This document shows positions 43,155-52,704 of a stretch of DNA of 64,000 bases, in pieces. Made by a program: the position numbers and the translations under genes. Source of the DNA: Muricoccus pecuniae (GTDB taxonomy: Bacteria; Pseudomonadota; Alphaproteobacteria; Acetobacterales; Acetobacteraceae); the NCBI RefSeq assembly GCF_014199205.1, contig NZ_JACIJD010000018.1, positions 18,794 to 82,793 of the forward strand, read 5' to 3'. Below the pieces are notes generated by a model, which was given only the letters and a program-made list of their open reading frames with translations, was not told the DNA's origin and searched no databases. Every line of letters begins with the position of its first letter. Position 1 is the first letter of the stretch.

Positions 43155-44177
43155 ATGTCGGATGCGAGGGACGAGCGAATCCTGATCTGGGGAGCGGGCG
43201 CGATCGGCGGAACGGTCGGCGCCTTTCTCCGCCGGGATGGCATGGATATAACCTTCGTCGATGTCGTGCCCGACCATGTGGCCGCCATTCGCTCGCCCGG
43301 GCTGCGGATCTCCGGCCCGGTGGCGGAATTCACCGTCTCCGCCCCGGCGATACTGCCCGCCGAGGTGCAGGGAAGCTGGGATCGCATTTTCCTCTGCGTG
43401 AAGGCGCACCATACGGAGGACGCTTGCCGCGCCCTTGCGCCCCATCTCTCGCCCGATGGCTACGTTCTCTCGCTGCAGAACGGGTTGTGCGAGCGGGTGA
43501 TCGCCGGCATCGTCGGCCCGGCGCGCACGATCGGCGCCTTCGTCAATTTCGGCGCGGACTATATCGAGCCCGGCCGCATCCTGCTGGGCAATCGCGCCGC
43601 CGTGGTCGTGGGCGAGCTGGACGGGCAGGAGACGCCACGGCTGCGCGCGTTGCTCGGGACGCTCCGCCGTTTCGAGCCGGATGCCATCATCACCGACGAC
43701 ATCCACGCCTATCTCTGGGGCAAGCTGGGCTATGGCGCGATGCTCTTCGCCCAGGCGCTCGGCCAGGCCGGCATCGCGGACGCCTTCGCCCGCCCCGAGA
43801 TGGAATCGGCCTTTCGACGCCTGGGTCAGGAAGCCGTCTCTGTTGCGCTGGCCGAGGGCGTGACCCCGCGCGGCTTCAACGGCTTCGACCCCGATGCCTT
43901 CCGCCCGGGCGCCCCGCCCGAGGCCGCGCGCGCCTCGATCGCCGCGATGGAGCGCTTCAACCGTGGCAGCGCGAAGACGCATTCGGGCATCTGGCGCGAC
44001 CTGGCCGTGCGCCGGCGCCGCACGGAGGTGAACATGCAGGTTGTGCCGGTGATCGAAGCGGGCGCTGCCCATGGCATCCCCTGCCCCGGCCTGCGAAAGC
44101 TCGCCGCGATGATCCATGAGATCGAGGATGGCCGCCGCCCGATGACCGACGACAACCTGCTGGAGCTGATCCCATGA
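43155..44177 (+). CDS. Ketopantoate-reductase-family (PanE/ApbA-like) dehydrogenase
   Basis: This 340-residue NAD(P)-dependent 2-oxo-acid reductase has the N-terminal Rossmann motif RILIWGAGAIGGTVGAFLRR and DRIFLCVKAHHTEDACRALA, LSLQNGLCERVIAGIVGPAR (the QNG motif), then the C-terminal helical domain ending SGIWRDLAVRRRRTEVNMQV. HSG..RD...RR.TEV is the conserved Ser/Arg/Glu region. It is divergent from the deacetylase gene (142-bp gap) and overlaps the SDR by 4 bp. It is probably a catabolic 2-oxo acid reductase, not the pantothenate enzyme, from context. Confidence 0.9.
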   Translation: MSDARDERILIWGAGAIGGTVGAFLRRDGMDITFVDVVPDHVAAIRSPGLRISGPVAEFTVSAPAILPAEVQGSWDRIFLCVKAHHTEDACRALAPHLSPDGYVLSLQNGLCERVIAGIVGPARTIGAFVNFGADYIEPGRILLGNRAAVVVGELDGQETPRLRALLGTLRRFEPDAIITDDIHAYLWGKLGYGAMLFAQALGQAGIADAFARPEMESAFRRLGQEAVSVALAEGVTPRGFNGFDPDAFRPGAPPEAARASIAAMERFNRGSAKTHSGIWRDLAVRRRRTEVNMQVVPVIEAGAAHGIPCPGLRKLAAMIHEIEDGRRPMTDDNLLELIP

Positions 44178-44926
44178 CCCCCTGCTTCGATGGCGAGGTG
44201 GTGGCGGTCAGCGGCGCCGGTCACGGCCTGGGCCGCTGCATCGCCGAGAGCTTCGCCCGGCTCGGAGCGCGGGTGTGGGGCTGCGGCCCCGATGCTGCCT
44301 CTCTCGCTGAAACCGCCCGCGCCGGCATCACCATGGCTGCCGTGGACCTGACCGACCGCGTCGCCGCCGCCGCTTGGATCGCCGCGGTGGAGCGGGAGGC
44401 GGGCGGCCCGGTCTCCGTGCTGGTGAACAATGCCGGCGGCGTGGCGGGGCAGGTGTTCCGGCCCGTGGAGGAGGTGACGGATCAGGACTGGGACGCGGTG
44501 CTGGCCATCAATCTCGGTGCCGCCTTCGCGCTGTGCCGCGCGGCGGCACCGGGGATGAAGCGGGCGGGCCGCGGGCGGATCGTCAACATCTCCTCCGGCG
44601 CCGGGCTGCAGGCCTCGCTCACCGGCATCCAGAGCTATTGCAGCGCCAAGCACGCCGTGGTCGGGCTGACGCGCCAGCTCGCGCATGAGCTCGGCCCGCA
44701 TGGCATCACCGTGAACAGCGTGGCGCCGGGCTTCGTCCCCTCCAACCCCGCCAGCAACGCGCAATGGGAGGGCTATGGCGAACAGGGGCAGCGCGACCTC
44801 GTCTTGCGCATCGCCCTGCGCCGCCTGGGCACGCCGCAGGACATCGCGAATGCCGTGCTGTTCTTCGCGGGGCCGCTCGCCGGCTTCGTCAGCGGGCAGG
44901 TGCTGTCCGTGGATGGCGGGCGCTAG
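44174..44926 (+). CDS. SDR-family NAD(P)-dependent oxidoreductase
   Basis: This 250-residue classical SDR has the cofactor motif SGAGHGLGRCIAESFARLGA, SVLVNNAGGVAGQVF and the active site NISSGAGLQASLTGIQSYCS followed by AKHAVVGLTRQLA (Ser, then Tyr-x-x-x-Lys). VNSVAPGFVPSNPA is conserved. It overlaps the PanE-like gene (ATGA). Its TAG stop overlaps the convergent creatininase's TAG stop inside one CTAG, so both stop codons share two bases. Confidence 0.92.
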   Translation: MTPCFDGEVVAVSGAGHGLGRCIAESFARLGARVWGCGPDAASLAETARAGITMAAVDLTDRVAAAAWIAAVEREAGGPVSVLVNNAGGVAGQVFRPVEEVTDQDWDAVLAINLGAAFALCRAAAPGMKRAGRGRIVNISSGAGLQASLTGIQSYCSAKHAVVGLTRQLAHELGPHGITVNSVAPGFVPSNPASNAQWEGYGEQGQRDLVLRIALRRLGTPQDIANAVLFFAGPLAGFVSGQVLSVDGGR

Positions 44927-45627
44927 TTCCAGCCATCCTCTATCAGGCCGCGGGTCTCGGCCACGGCCACGTCCCAGATGCGAAGCATCTCCTCGTCCGG
45001 GCGCTGGTAAAGCCCGCCGAAATTGCCGTCCCCGAGCTGCGCGCGCACCCCGTCCGGCGGAAGGGAGCGGAGCCGGTCGAGATCCGTCATCGGCTTGCCC
45101 TCCGCCGGCGGCGGCGGCGCGTTCGGCAGGCGCGTCCAGGGAAAATTCTCCATCCAGCTCGCATGGCTGGCCACCGGGTCGGTCCGGTTCACCGCGGCGA
45201 GGGTGCGGGGCGCGCGCCACCAATCGTGCCAGCGGGCCCGGCAATCCGGGTAATCGCCCATGAACTCCAGCGCGGCCGCGGCGCCTGGCCCGTTGCCGCC
45301 ATGACCGTTGCACAGCAGGATGCGCCGGAAGCCCTGCGAGTAGAGGCTTCGTAGCACGTCCTTCAGCACGGCCAGGAAGGTGGTGGCCCGCAGGCTGACG
45401 GTGCCGGGATAGGCGGCGAAGGCCGGGGTGATGCCATAGGCGAGCACGGGGAAGACCGGGACGCCGAGCGGCGCGGCGGCCTCGGCCGCCACGCGCTCGC
45501 TCAGGATGCTGTCCACGCTCAGGCTCAACCCGGCATGCTGCTCGGTGCTGCCCAGCGGCAGGACGCAGCGGTCGTCATGGGCGAGCCATGCCTCCACCGC
45601 GCGCCAGTCCATCTCCGCGATCCTCAT
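44923..45627 (-). CDS. Creatininase/formamide-hydrolase-family protein
   Basis: This 234-residue creatininase-fold amidohydrolase starts MRIAEMDWRAVEAWLAHDDR. LPLGSTEQHAGLSLSVDSIL has the Glu/His/Asp metal ligands (the second His of the family 'HGxHLP' is Leu here). LLCNGHGGNGPGAAAALEFM is the other metal-site block, like the FAPy-deformylase type (GHGGN) rather than true creatininase. The ATG at 45627 is the family start; the longer open frame upstream is antisense to the importer gene. It is divergent from the second importer operon. Confidence 0.88.
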   Translation of the reverse strand: MRIAEMDWRAVEAWLAHDDRCVLPLGSTEQHAGLSLSVDSILSERVAAEAAAPLGVPVFPVLAYGITPAFAAYPGTVSLRATTFLAVLKDVLRSLYSQGFRRILLCNGHGGNGPGAAAALEFMGDYPDCRARWHDWWRAPRTLAAVNRTDPVASHASWMENFPWTRLPNAPPPPAEGKPMTDLDRLRSLPPDGVRAQLGDGNFGGLYQRPDEEMLRIWDVAVAETRGLIEDGWN

Positions 45628-45750
45628 CGCCCGCACTCCCGTTGACGCATGGCAGATACCGTTCCTACGCTGCGGCACTGCATCATTGCCGCCGCCGCGC
45701 GCCGGCGCCAGCCACCCCGTCGCAAACTCGTGTCCCCGAGAGGTCGTGCC

Positions 45751-47352
45751 ATGAACCGTCGTCAGTTCCTGTCGGCCACAACGGCCACCGCCCTGCTGCC
45801 GGCTAGCCTCGCCCTGGCTCAGGGGCAGGGTGCCGGGCGCACGCTGACGGTCGGCGTCCGCAGCGGGCCGGAGAGCATCGACCCCCACTGGTCCACGCTG
45901 GGCGGCCATATCGAGGCGCTGCGACATGTCTACGACAGCCTCGTCGCGCAGGATGAGAACCTGGTGCTGAAGCCCGGCCTCGCCACCTCCTGGCGCGCGG
46001 TGGACGACACGACCTGGGAGTTCAAGCTGCGCGAGGGCGTCACCTTCCATGACGGCTCGCCCTTCACGGCCGAGGATGTGAAGTTCTCGCTCGAGCGGAT
46101 CCCGCAGGTGACGGGGCCGATGTCCATGACCCTCTACACCAAGCGCGCGAAGAGCGCGGAGGTGGTGGACCCCCTCACCATCCGCTTCGTCACCGACGGC
46201 CCGGCGCCCACCCTGCCCAACGACTTCACCCGCCTGATGATCGTTCCCCGCAAGATCGGCGCGGCGCCGCGCAACGAGGAGTTCAACTCCGGCGCCGCCG
46301 CCATCGGCACCGGGCCTTTCCGCTTTGTCCGCTGGGAGCCGCGCGGTGACCTGGTGATGGAGCGCTACGACGGCTGGTGGGCGCTGAAGGAGGGCGCGGC
46401 CCAGCCCTGGGCACGCGTCATCCGGCGCGAGATCCCGAACGATGCCGCCCGCATCGCCGCGCTGAAGAGCGGCCAGGTGGACATGATCAACTACGTCCCC
46501 GCCACCGATGTCGCGTCCCTGCAGCGCGACCCCACCATGGATGTGGTGGTCGGCGACAGCGTTTATGTCTTCAACGTCTATTTCACCCTGGCCGAGAAGC
46601 TTCCGCGCCCCGCCAAGGTGGATGGGCGCGAGATCACGGACAACCCGTTCCGCGACATCCGGGTGCGCCAGGCGATGGACCTCGCCATCGACCGCCGTGC
46701 CCTCGCCCGCGTGGTGTTCGAGGGCCTGGCCAAGCCGATGTCGCAGCTGATGCCGGACAGCTTCTTCGGTGCCAGCCCGAACCTGCCCGAGCGCCGCCCG
46801 GATCTCCCCCGTGCCCGCGCCCTGCTGGCCGAGGCGGGCTATCCCCGCGGCTTCGAGATCGACTTCCACTCCACCACCAACCGCTTGCCCGGCGACAGCG
46901 CCCTCTGCGAGGCGCTGGCGCAGCAATGGTCGCGCATCGGCGTGAAGGCTAACCCCAACGCGGTCACGGGCACGGTGTTCTTCCCCGCCAGCACGCGCGG
47001 CGAGTACAGCCTGCAGATGTCGGGCTGGGGCACGCTGACCGGCGAGGCCGCCTACACCTACGGCGCGCTGATCCACGGCCCCGATCCGTCGGTGGGCCTG
47101 GGCAACTTCAACCGCTCCGGCTACAGCAACCCCGAGGTGAATAAGCTGCTCCTCGACGGCTCCCGCACGCTGGACGACGCGAAGCGGCGCGAGATGTTCG
47201 CGCGCGCGGCCGAGATCAGCATGAACGAGCGCCCGATGCTGCCGATCGTGATGCCCCAGACGGTCTGGGCCATGGGCAAGAACAAGCTCCTCTTCACCCC
47301 GCGGGTGGACCAGGAGACGCTCGCGCAGCTGGTCGCGCCGAAGGGCGCGTGA
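45751..47352 (+). CDS. Peptide/nickel-type periplasmic binding protein, Tat-type signal
   Basis: This 533-residue SBP_bac_5 protein has N-terminus MNRRQFLSATTATALLPASL followed by ALAQGQ, with the twin-arginine motif RRQFL. TLTVGVRSGPESIDPHWSTL opens the mature protein. VTFHDGSPFTAEDVKFSLER and GAAAIGTGPFRFVRWEPRGD are family blocks. GAGAGG precedes the start ATG. It is not close to the three paralogues at 35-42 kb. It is the first gene of the plus-strand dpp-like operon. Confidence 0.93.
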   Translation: MNRRQFLSATTATALLPASLALAQGQGAGRTLTVGVRSGPESIDPHWSTLGGHIEALRHVYDSLVAQDENLVLKPGLATSWRAVDDTTWEFKLREGVTFHDGSPFTAEDVKFSLERIPQVTGPMSMTLYTKRAKSAEVVDPLTIRFVTDGPAPTLPNDFTRLMIVPRKIGAAPRNEEFNSGAAAIGTGPFRFVRWEPRGDLVMERYDGWWALKEGAAQPWARVIRREIPNDAARIAALKSGQVDMINYVPATDVASLQRDPTMDVVVGDSVYVFNVYFTLAEKLPRPAKVDGREITDNPFRDIRVRQAMDLAIDRRALARVVFEGLAKPMSQLMPDSFFGASPNLPERRPDLPRARALLAEAGYPRGFEIDFHSTTNRLPGDSALCEALAQQWSRIGVKANPNAVTGTVFFPASTRGEYSLQMSGWGTLTGEAAYTYGALIHGPDPSVGLGNFNRSGYSNPEVNKLLLDGSRTLDDAKRREMFARAAEISMNERPMLPIVMPQTVWAMGKNKLLFTPRVDQETLAQLVAPKGA

Positions 47353-48305
47353 CGGGCTTCCTGCTGGGGCGGCTGGCCCAGGCCGTCCTCGTCATGCTGG
47401 TGATGTCGGTGCTGGTCTTCCTCGGCGTCTATGCCATCGGCAATCCGATCGACGTGCTGATCGACCCGGCCGCGACGCAGGCGATGCGCGCGGCCATCAT
47501 CCGGCAGTACGGGCTCGACCTGCCGCTCTGGCAACAGTACGGACATTTTCTCGGCAATATCCTGCACGGCGATTTCGGCAACAGCTTCGTCTTCCGCATC
47601 CCCGTGCTCTCCCTCATCCTCTCGCGCCTGCCCGCGACGCTGGAGTTGACGGTGCTGGCGCTGCTGATCGCCGCCGTTCTCGGCGTGCCGCTCGGCATCT
47701 GGGCCGGCTACCGGCCGGAAGCGCGTTCCAGCCGCGCCATCATGGCCTTCTCCACCCTCGGCTTCTCCGTGCCCACCTTCTGGATCGGGCTGCTGCTGAT
47801 CCTCTTCTTCTCGGTGGAGCTGCGCTGGCTTCCCTCCGGCGGCCGAGGCCCGGTCGGCCCGCTGGGACTGAGCATCTGGACCCCTGAGGGTTGGTCCTAT
47901 CTGCTGCTCCCCGCGCTGAACCTCTCCCTCTTCAAGCTCGGCCTGCTTGTCCGCCTGGTGCGCGCGGGCACCGAGGAGGTGATGGGCAGCGAGCATGTCC
48001 GCTTCGCCCGTGCCCAAGGCCTGCCCGAGAGCCAGGTGGTGGGGCTGCACGTGCTGAAGAACATCGGCATCCCGATCGTCACCGTTTTCGGCCTGGAGTT
48101 CGGCTCCACCCTCGCCTTCGCCGTGGTCACGGAGACCGTGTTCAACTGGCCCGGCATGGGCAAGCTGGTGATCGAGAGTATCACCTCGCTCGACCGCCCG
48201 GTCATGGTGGCCTATCTCATCCTGGTCGTGCTGCTCTTCGTAGTCATCAACCTCTTCGTGGAGCTGACCTACGGCTTCCTCGACCCGCGGGTGCGCGCCC
48301 GATGA
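47349..48305 (+). CDS. Peptide/nickel-type ABC transporter permease (DppB family)
   Basis: This 318-residue permease begins at GTG 47349, overlapping the binding-protein stop by 4 bp (GTGA). It shows FLLGRLAQAVLVMLVMSVLV, GDFGNSFVFRIPVLSLILSR, VPTFWIGLLLILFFSVELRW and the EAA loop VRFARAQGLPESQVVGLHVL then KNIGIPIVTVFGLEFGSTLA. All are typical of DppB. Confidence 0.93.
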   Translation: MTGFLLGRLAQAVLVMLVMSVLVFLGVYAIGNPIDVLIDPAATQAMRAAIIRQYGLDLPLWQQYGHFLGNILHGDFGNSFVFRIPVLSLILSRLPATLELTVLALLIAAVLGVPLGIWAGYRPEARSSRAIMAFSTLGFSVPTFWIGLLLILFFSVELRWLPSGGRGPVGPLGLSIWTPEGWSYLLLPALNLSLFKLGLLVRLVRAGTEEVMGSEHVRFARAQGLPESQVVGLHVLKNIGIPIVTVFGLEFGSTLAFAVVTETVFNWPGMGKLVIESITSLDRPVMVAYLILVVLLFVVINLFVELTYGFLDPRVRAR

Positions 48306-49177
48306 ACCGCGAGGCGCTCATCGAGGGCTGGCAGGAGTACCGCCGCTCGCCCGTGGCCGTGGTGGCGCTGGTGGTGGTGGTGGCGATCGCGCTGCTCGCC
48401 CTTCTCGCGCCCTGGATCGCGCCGCAGGACCCGTATGACCAGTCGGCGCTCGACCTGATGGATGCGCGGCTGGAGCCGGGCAGCGTCGGCTCCGGCGAGT
48501 ATGTTCACCTGCTCGGCACCGACAATGCGGGGCGGGACCTGCTCTCGGCCATCCTCTACGGCCTGCGGCTGAGCCTCTCGATCGCGGTCACGGCGGGCGT
48601 CGTCGCGCTGGTGGTCGGCACCGCGATCGGCCTGTCGGCGGCCTATTACGGCGGCTGGTTCGGCGCGGTCGCGATGCGGATCGTGGACCTGCAGCTCTCC
48701 CTGCCGGCCATCCTGCTCGCGCTGGTGCTCGTGGCGATGCTGGGCCAGGGCGTGCCCCAGCTCATGGCCGCGCTGGTCGCTGCGCAGTACGCCTATTTCG
48801 CCCGCACCGCTTTCGGCGCCGCCTCGGCGGAACGCCGCAAGGACTATGTGGAGGCCGCGCTCTCCACGCCCCTCTCCGGCGCGCGCGTGCTGTGGCGGCA
48901 TCTCCTGCCCAACACGCTGCCGCCGCTGATCGTGGTGGTGACGGTGCAGATCGCCACCGCCATCTCGCTGGAGGCGACCCTCAGCTTCCTCGGGCTCGGC
49001 CTGCCCATCACGCGCCCCTCGCTCGGCCTGCTGATCGCCAACGGCTTCCAGTTCATGCTCTCCGGCCGCTATTGGATCTCGGTCTATCCCGGCATCGCCC
49101 TGATGGTGACGGTGCTGGCGATCAACCTCGTGGGCGACCAGCTCCGCCAAGTCATCAATCCCCGGCGGCGCCGATGA
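48302..49177 (+). CDS. Peptide/nickel-type ABC transporter permease (DppC family)
   Basis: This 291-residue permease has LLGTDNAGRDLLSAILYGLR (the DppC marker), YVEAALSTPLSGARVLWRHL then LPNTLPPLIVVVTVQIATAI (EAA loop). The ATG at 48302 overlaps the DppB-type stop by 4 bp. The second permease of the importer. Confidence 0.93.
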   Translation: MNREALIEGWQEYRRSPVAVVALVVVVAIALLALLAPWIAPQDPYDQSALDLMDARLEPGSVGSGEYVHLLGTDNAGRDLLSAILYGLRLSLSIAVTAGVVALVVGTAIGLSAAYYGGWFGAVAMRIVDLQLSLPAILLALVLVAMLGQGVPQLMAALVAAQYAYFARTAFGAASAERRKDYVEAALSTPLSGARVLWRHLLPNTLPPLIVVVTVQIATAISLEATLSFLGLGLPITRPSLGLLIANGFQFMLSGRYWISVYPGIALMVTVLAINLVGDQLRQVINPRRRR

Positions 49178-50160
49178 GCGCCCCGCCAGCGCTCGAGCTG
49201 CGAGGGCTCCGCACCGAGTTCCCGGGCCGCGGCGGCGTGGTGCGCGCGGTGGATGGCGTGTCCTTCCGCATGGAGCGCGGCCGCATCCTCGGCCTAGTGG
49301 GCGAGAGCGGCTCCGGCAAGTCGGTCACGGGCTTCTCCATCATGGGCCTGGTGGAGCCGCCAGGCCGCGTGGTGGGCGGCCAGGTCCTGCTGGAGGGCCA
49401 GGACATCTCCGGCCTGCCCCAGCCCGCCATGCGCCTCCTGCGTGGCGCGCGCGTGGCGATGGTGTTCCAGGACCCGCTCATGACCCTGAACCCCGTGCTG
49501 AGGATCGGCACCCAGATGGCCGCCGCCGTGCGCGCGCATGACCGCGTCTCCCGCCAGGCCGCCCTGTCCCGCGCGCGGGACGCGCTGGCCATCGTCGGCA
49601 TTCCCAGCCCGGCGGAACGGCTTCAGGCCTATCCACACCAGCTCTCGGGCGGGATGCGCCAGCGCGTCGCCATCGCCACCGCGCTGCTGCACCGCCCCGC
49701 AGCCATCATCGCCGACGAGCCCACCACGGCGCTCGACGTCTCCATCCAGGGCCAGATCCTGGCCGAGGTGCGCCGGCTGGCGGACGAAACCGGCACCGCC
49801 TTCCTCTGGATCACGCATGACCTCGCCGTCGTTTCCTCGCTCGCCGACGATGTCTGCGTGATGTATGCGGGCCGCGTCGTGGAGCGCGGCCCCGCGGCGC
49901 GGGTGATCGCCACCCCGCGCCACCCCTATACGGGCGCGCTGATCGGCTCGGTGCCGTCGGGCCATGAACCCGGCGCCCGCCTGCCGCAGCTTGCCGCCGG
50001 CGCACCGCCGCGCGGCGCCGATGGCGGGCCTGACCCCGGCTGTTCCTTCCACACGCGCTGCCCCCGCGCCCAGCCGGATTGCGCGCTGCCGCCGCCGGAT
50101 ATCGATTTCGGCGCGGGCCAGTCCGCCCTGTGCCATCACCCGCTGGAGACCCCGGCATGA
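49174..50160 (+). CDS. Peptide-type ABC transporter ATPase (DppD family)
   Basis: This 328-residue ATPase has Walker A VGESGSGKSVTGFSIMGLVE, signature LSGGMRQRVAIATALLHRPA, Walker B AIIADEPTTALDVSIQGQIL and FHTRCPRAQPDCALPPPDID at the C-terminus (Cys cluster). It is joined to the permease and DppF genes by 4-bp overlaps. Confidence 0.93.
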   Translation: MSAPPALELRGLRTEFPGRGGVVRAVDGVSFRMERGRILGLVGESGSGKSVTGFSIMGLVEPPGRVVGGQVLLEGQDISGLPQPAMRLLRGARVAMVFQDPLMTLNPVLRIGTQMAAAVRAHDRVSRQAALSRARDALAIVGIPSPAERLQAYPHQLSGGMRQRVAIATALLHRPAAIIADEPTTALDVSIQGQILAEVRRLADETGTAFLWITHDLAVVSSLADDVCVMYAGRVVERGPAARVIATPRHPYTGALIGSVPSGHEPGARLPQLAAGAPPRGADGGPDPGCSFHTRCPRAQPDCALPPPDIDFGAGQSALCHHPLETPA

Positions 50161-51149
50161 CGCCGCTGCTGAGCGTCGAGGGCGTCAGCAAGCGATTTGC
50201 CCGCCCGGCCACGCTGGGGGACCGCTTGGCAGGCCTGCTCGGCCGCACCGGCCCGCGCGCGGTGCAGGCCGTGACCCGCGTTGATCTCCAGGTCGCACCC
50301 GGCGAGGTGCTGGGGCTGGTGGGCGAGAGCGGCTGCGGCAAGTCCACGCTGGGTCGCATCGTCGCCGGCATCTACGAGCCGAGCGAGGGCGCCGTACTCT
50401 TCCAAGGCGCGCCGGTGATGTCGGGCGGCCGGAAGCGCACCTTCCGCGTGCAGATGATTCACCAGGATCCCTTTGCCAGCCTCGACCCCCGCATGCGCGT
50501 GGGTGACACGGTGGCCGAGGGTCCCCTGGCACACGGGCTGGTGAAGCGCGCCGGGGCCGATGCCTTCGTCGCCGACATGCTGGCGCGCGTGGGTCTCGAT
50601 CCCGCCCTGCGCCGCCGCTACCCCCACCAGTTCTCGGGCGGCCAGCGGCAGCGCGTGGCCATCGCCCGCGCCCTCGCCCTCGGGCCGGAGCTGCTCGTGC
50701 TGGACGAGCCGGTAGCCTCGCTCGACGTCTCCATCCAGGCCCAGGTGCTCAACCTGTTCAGCGATCTCAGGCGGGAGCTGGGGCTGACCGGCCTGTTCAT
50801 CTCGCATGATCTGGGCGTGGTGAGGCACGTCTCCGATCGCGTGGCGATCATGTATCTCGGGCGCATCGTGGAGCTCGCCCCCATGCGTACCCTCTACAGT
50901 ACCCCCGCGCATCCCTATACACGGGCGCTGCTGGACAGCGTGCCGAAGCTGGGCCGGGGACGCGGTGCCTTCCGGCCGATCGCGGGCGAGATCCCGTCAC
51001 CGCTGAATCCGCCCCCAGGCTGCCATTTTCATCCCCGCTGCCCCCATGCGGGCCCGCGATGCCGCGTTGAAGCGCCGAAGCTCATCCCCGTTCTTCCGGG
51101 CCAGACAGCAGCCTGTCACCTGCACGACACCGGGGTAAGTGATGCCTAG
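50157..51149 (+). CDS. Peptide-type ABC transporter ATPase (DppF family)
   Basis: This 330-residue ATPase has Walker A VGESGCGKSTLGRIVAGIYE, signature FSGGQRQRVAIARALALGPE, Walker B LLVLDEPVASLDVSIQAQVL and FHPRCPHAGPRCRVEAPKLI at the end. It is the last gene of the operon; an IS3 remnant begins about 26 bp after its stop, so any native terminator may have been displaced. Confidence 0.93.
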   Translation: MTPLLSVEGVSKRFARPATLGDRLAGLLGRTGPRAVQAVTRVDLQVAPGEVLGLVGESGCGKSTLGRIVAGIYEPSEGAVLFQGAPVMSGGRKRTFRVQMIHQDPFASLDPRMRVGDTVAEGPLAHGLVKRAGADAFVADMLARVGLDPALRRRYPHQFSGGQRQRVAIARALALGPELLVLDEPVASLDVSIQAQVLNLFSDLRRELGLTGLFISHDLGVVRHVSDRVAIMYLGRIVELAPMRTLYSTPAHPYTRALLDSVPKLGRGRGAFRPIAGEIPSPLNPPPGCHFHPRCPHAGPRCRVEAPKLIPVLPGQTAACHLHDTGVSDA

Positions 51150-51175
51150 GCCCAGTCATTCCACCTAAAGATAGG

Positions 51176-51355
51176 TGAACCGCCCCGGAGCCGGAGGCTG
51201 ATTGGTTTGGGTTACGCCGCCGGGGTGGGCTTCTCAAGCCTGGCGTAGTAGCGCGCCTCCGCTTCGGCCGGCGGCATGTTCCCGATCGGCTCGAGGAGGC
51301 GTTGGTTGTTGAACCAGTCCACCCAGTCGAGGGTGGCGAACTCGACGGCTTCCAG
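51176..51355 (-). pseudogene. IS3-family element, 3' end of OrfB truncated by IS256
   Basis: The minus strand reads VEFATLDWVDWFNNQRLLEP, then IGNMPPAEAEARYYARLE, ending at a stop at 51212. This is the conserved C-terminus of IS3-family OrfB. Beyond the stop, TGAACCGCCCCGGAGCC at 51176 resembles the TGA-starting end of such elements. The frame is cut at 51355 by the IS256 end. The other part of OrfB is not on the far side of IS256, so it has been lost. Confidence 0.8.
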
Positions 51356-51479
51356 GGGTAGCGTCCACGGAGGTGGTGGAAAATCCGGCGTGGTCCGGGG
51401 TGTAGGGCTTGGGTGGCCATCGGACCTGGCGGCTAGGGTGGAGTTGCGAGGCTCCCACCCCTGACCGGCCGAGGACCCG

Positions 51480-52704
51480 ATGACCGAGGACAGACTGCCA
51501 CTGGCTGACCTGCTGGCGAAAGCAGGAGATGGTGACTTCCTTAGCAGCGTCGCGGAGGCGGTGCTGCAGATGCTGATGGAGGCGGACGTGGAGGGGCAGA
51601 TCGGCGCCGCCCGGCACGAGCGCACCGGCGAGCGGCTGAACTACCGCAACGGCTTTCGGGACCGCACGCTGGACACCCGGCTGGGGTCGCTACAGCTCCG
51701 AATTCCCAAGCTCCGGCAGGGGAGTTACTTCCCGCCTTTCCTCGAGCCCAGGAAGACCTCGGAGAAGGCGCTGGTGGCAGTGATCCAGGAAGCCTGGATC
51801 GGCGGCGTCTCGACCCGGCGTGTGGATGAGCTGGTGCAGGCCATGGGCCTGTCGGGCATCTCGAAGTCGACCGTCTCCAAGCTGTGCCGCGACATCGACG
51901 AGCGGGTCACGGCCTTCCTTGACCGGCCGCTGTCGGGCGAGTGGCCCTATCTCTGGCTGGATACCACCTATCTCCGCCAGCGCGAGGGTGGCCGCATCGT
52001 CTCGGTCGCCGCCATAATCGCCGTGGCCTGCGATGCCGAGGGGCGGCGCGAAATCGTGGGCCTGCACATCGGCCCGTCGGAAGCCGAGACGTTCTGGGCG
52101 ACCTTTCTCAAAAGCCTGGTCAGGCGCGGCTTGAAGGGCGTGAAGCTCGTCGTCTCCGATGCCCATGAGGGGCTGAAGGCGGCGATCGCTCGCGTCCTCG
52201 GCGCGACATGGCAGCGCTGCCGCGTGCATTGGATGAGGAACGCGCTGGCCCATGTCGGAAAGGCCCAGCAGTCCATGGCCTCGGCCGCGTTGCGCCAAGC
52301 CTTTCTCCAGCCCGACCAGGACGGGGCCCGGCAGACCTGGCGCCATGTCGCTGACCAACTCCGCGAACGCTGGCCCAAGCTGGGCAAGCTCATGGACGAC
52401 AGCGAGCATGACGTGCTCGCCTACATGGCGTTCCCGGCGCCGCACCGGACCAAGCTGCACTCGACGAACCCACTAGAGCGCCTCAACAAGGGTGCAAGGC
52501 ACTGCCTTGCACAAACGCCGCGCCGACGTCGTCGGCATCTTTCCCTCCGAAGCCTCCATCATCCGCCTGATCGGCGCTGTGCTGCTCGAGGCCAACGATG
52601 AGTGGCAGCTGCAGCACCGCTACATGAGCGTCGAGGCCGTGGGCGAGATGCTCAACCCGGCGCCCACCAACGAAACCCTGCAACTCCCACCCAGAGCCGC
52701 CTGA
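51480..52704 (+). pseudogene. IS256-family transposase, frameshifted by a palindromic insertion
   Basis: The mutator-type transposase starts MTEDRLPLADLLAKAGDGDF. VEGQIGAARHERTGERLNYR and YLWLDTTYLRQREGGRIVSV (first Asp) are followed by VVSDAHEGLKAAIARVLGAT (second Asp) and TNPLERLNK (Glu). At 52491 the expected N-x-K(E)(V)KRR is replaced by 22 unrelated bases (a net gain of about 16 relative to the usual 6), after which KRRADVVGIFPSEASIIRLI continues in another frame to a stop at 52704. The full product is therefore unlikely unless a frameshift occurs. Confidence 0.85.
52492..52512. repeat. 21-bp perfect palindrome inserted in the IS256 transposase gene
   Basis: GTGCAAGGCA, one C, then TGCCTTGCAC form a perfect 10-bp-arm hairpin exactly where the transposase reading frame breaks. 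Neighbouring codons on both sides still match the family. Confidence 0.8.

Noticed and set aside
44923..47076. 717-codon minus-strand frame extending the creatininase-type protein
   Set aside because: The extension is antisense to the binding-protein gene. The family N-terminus starts at 45627.
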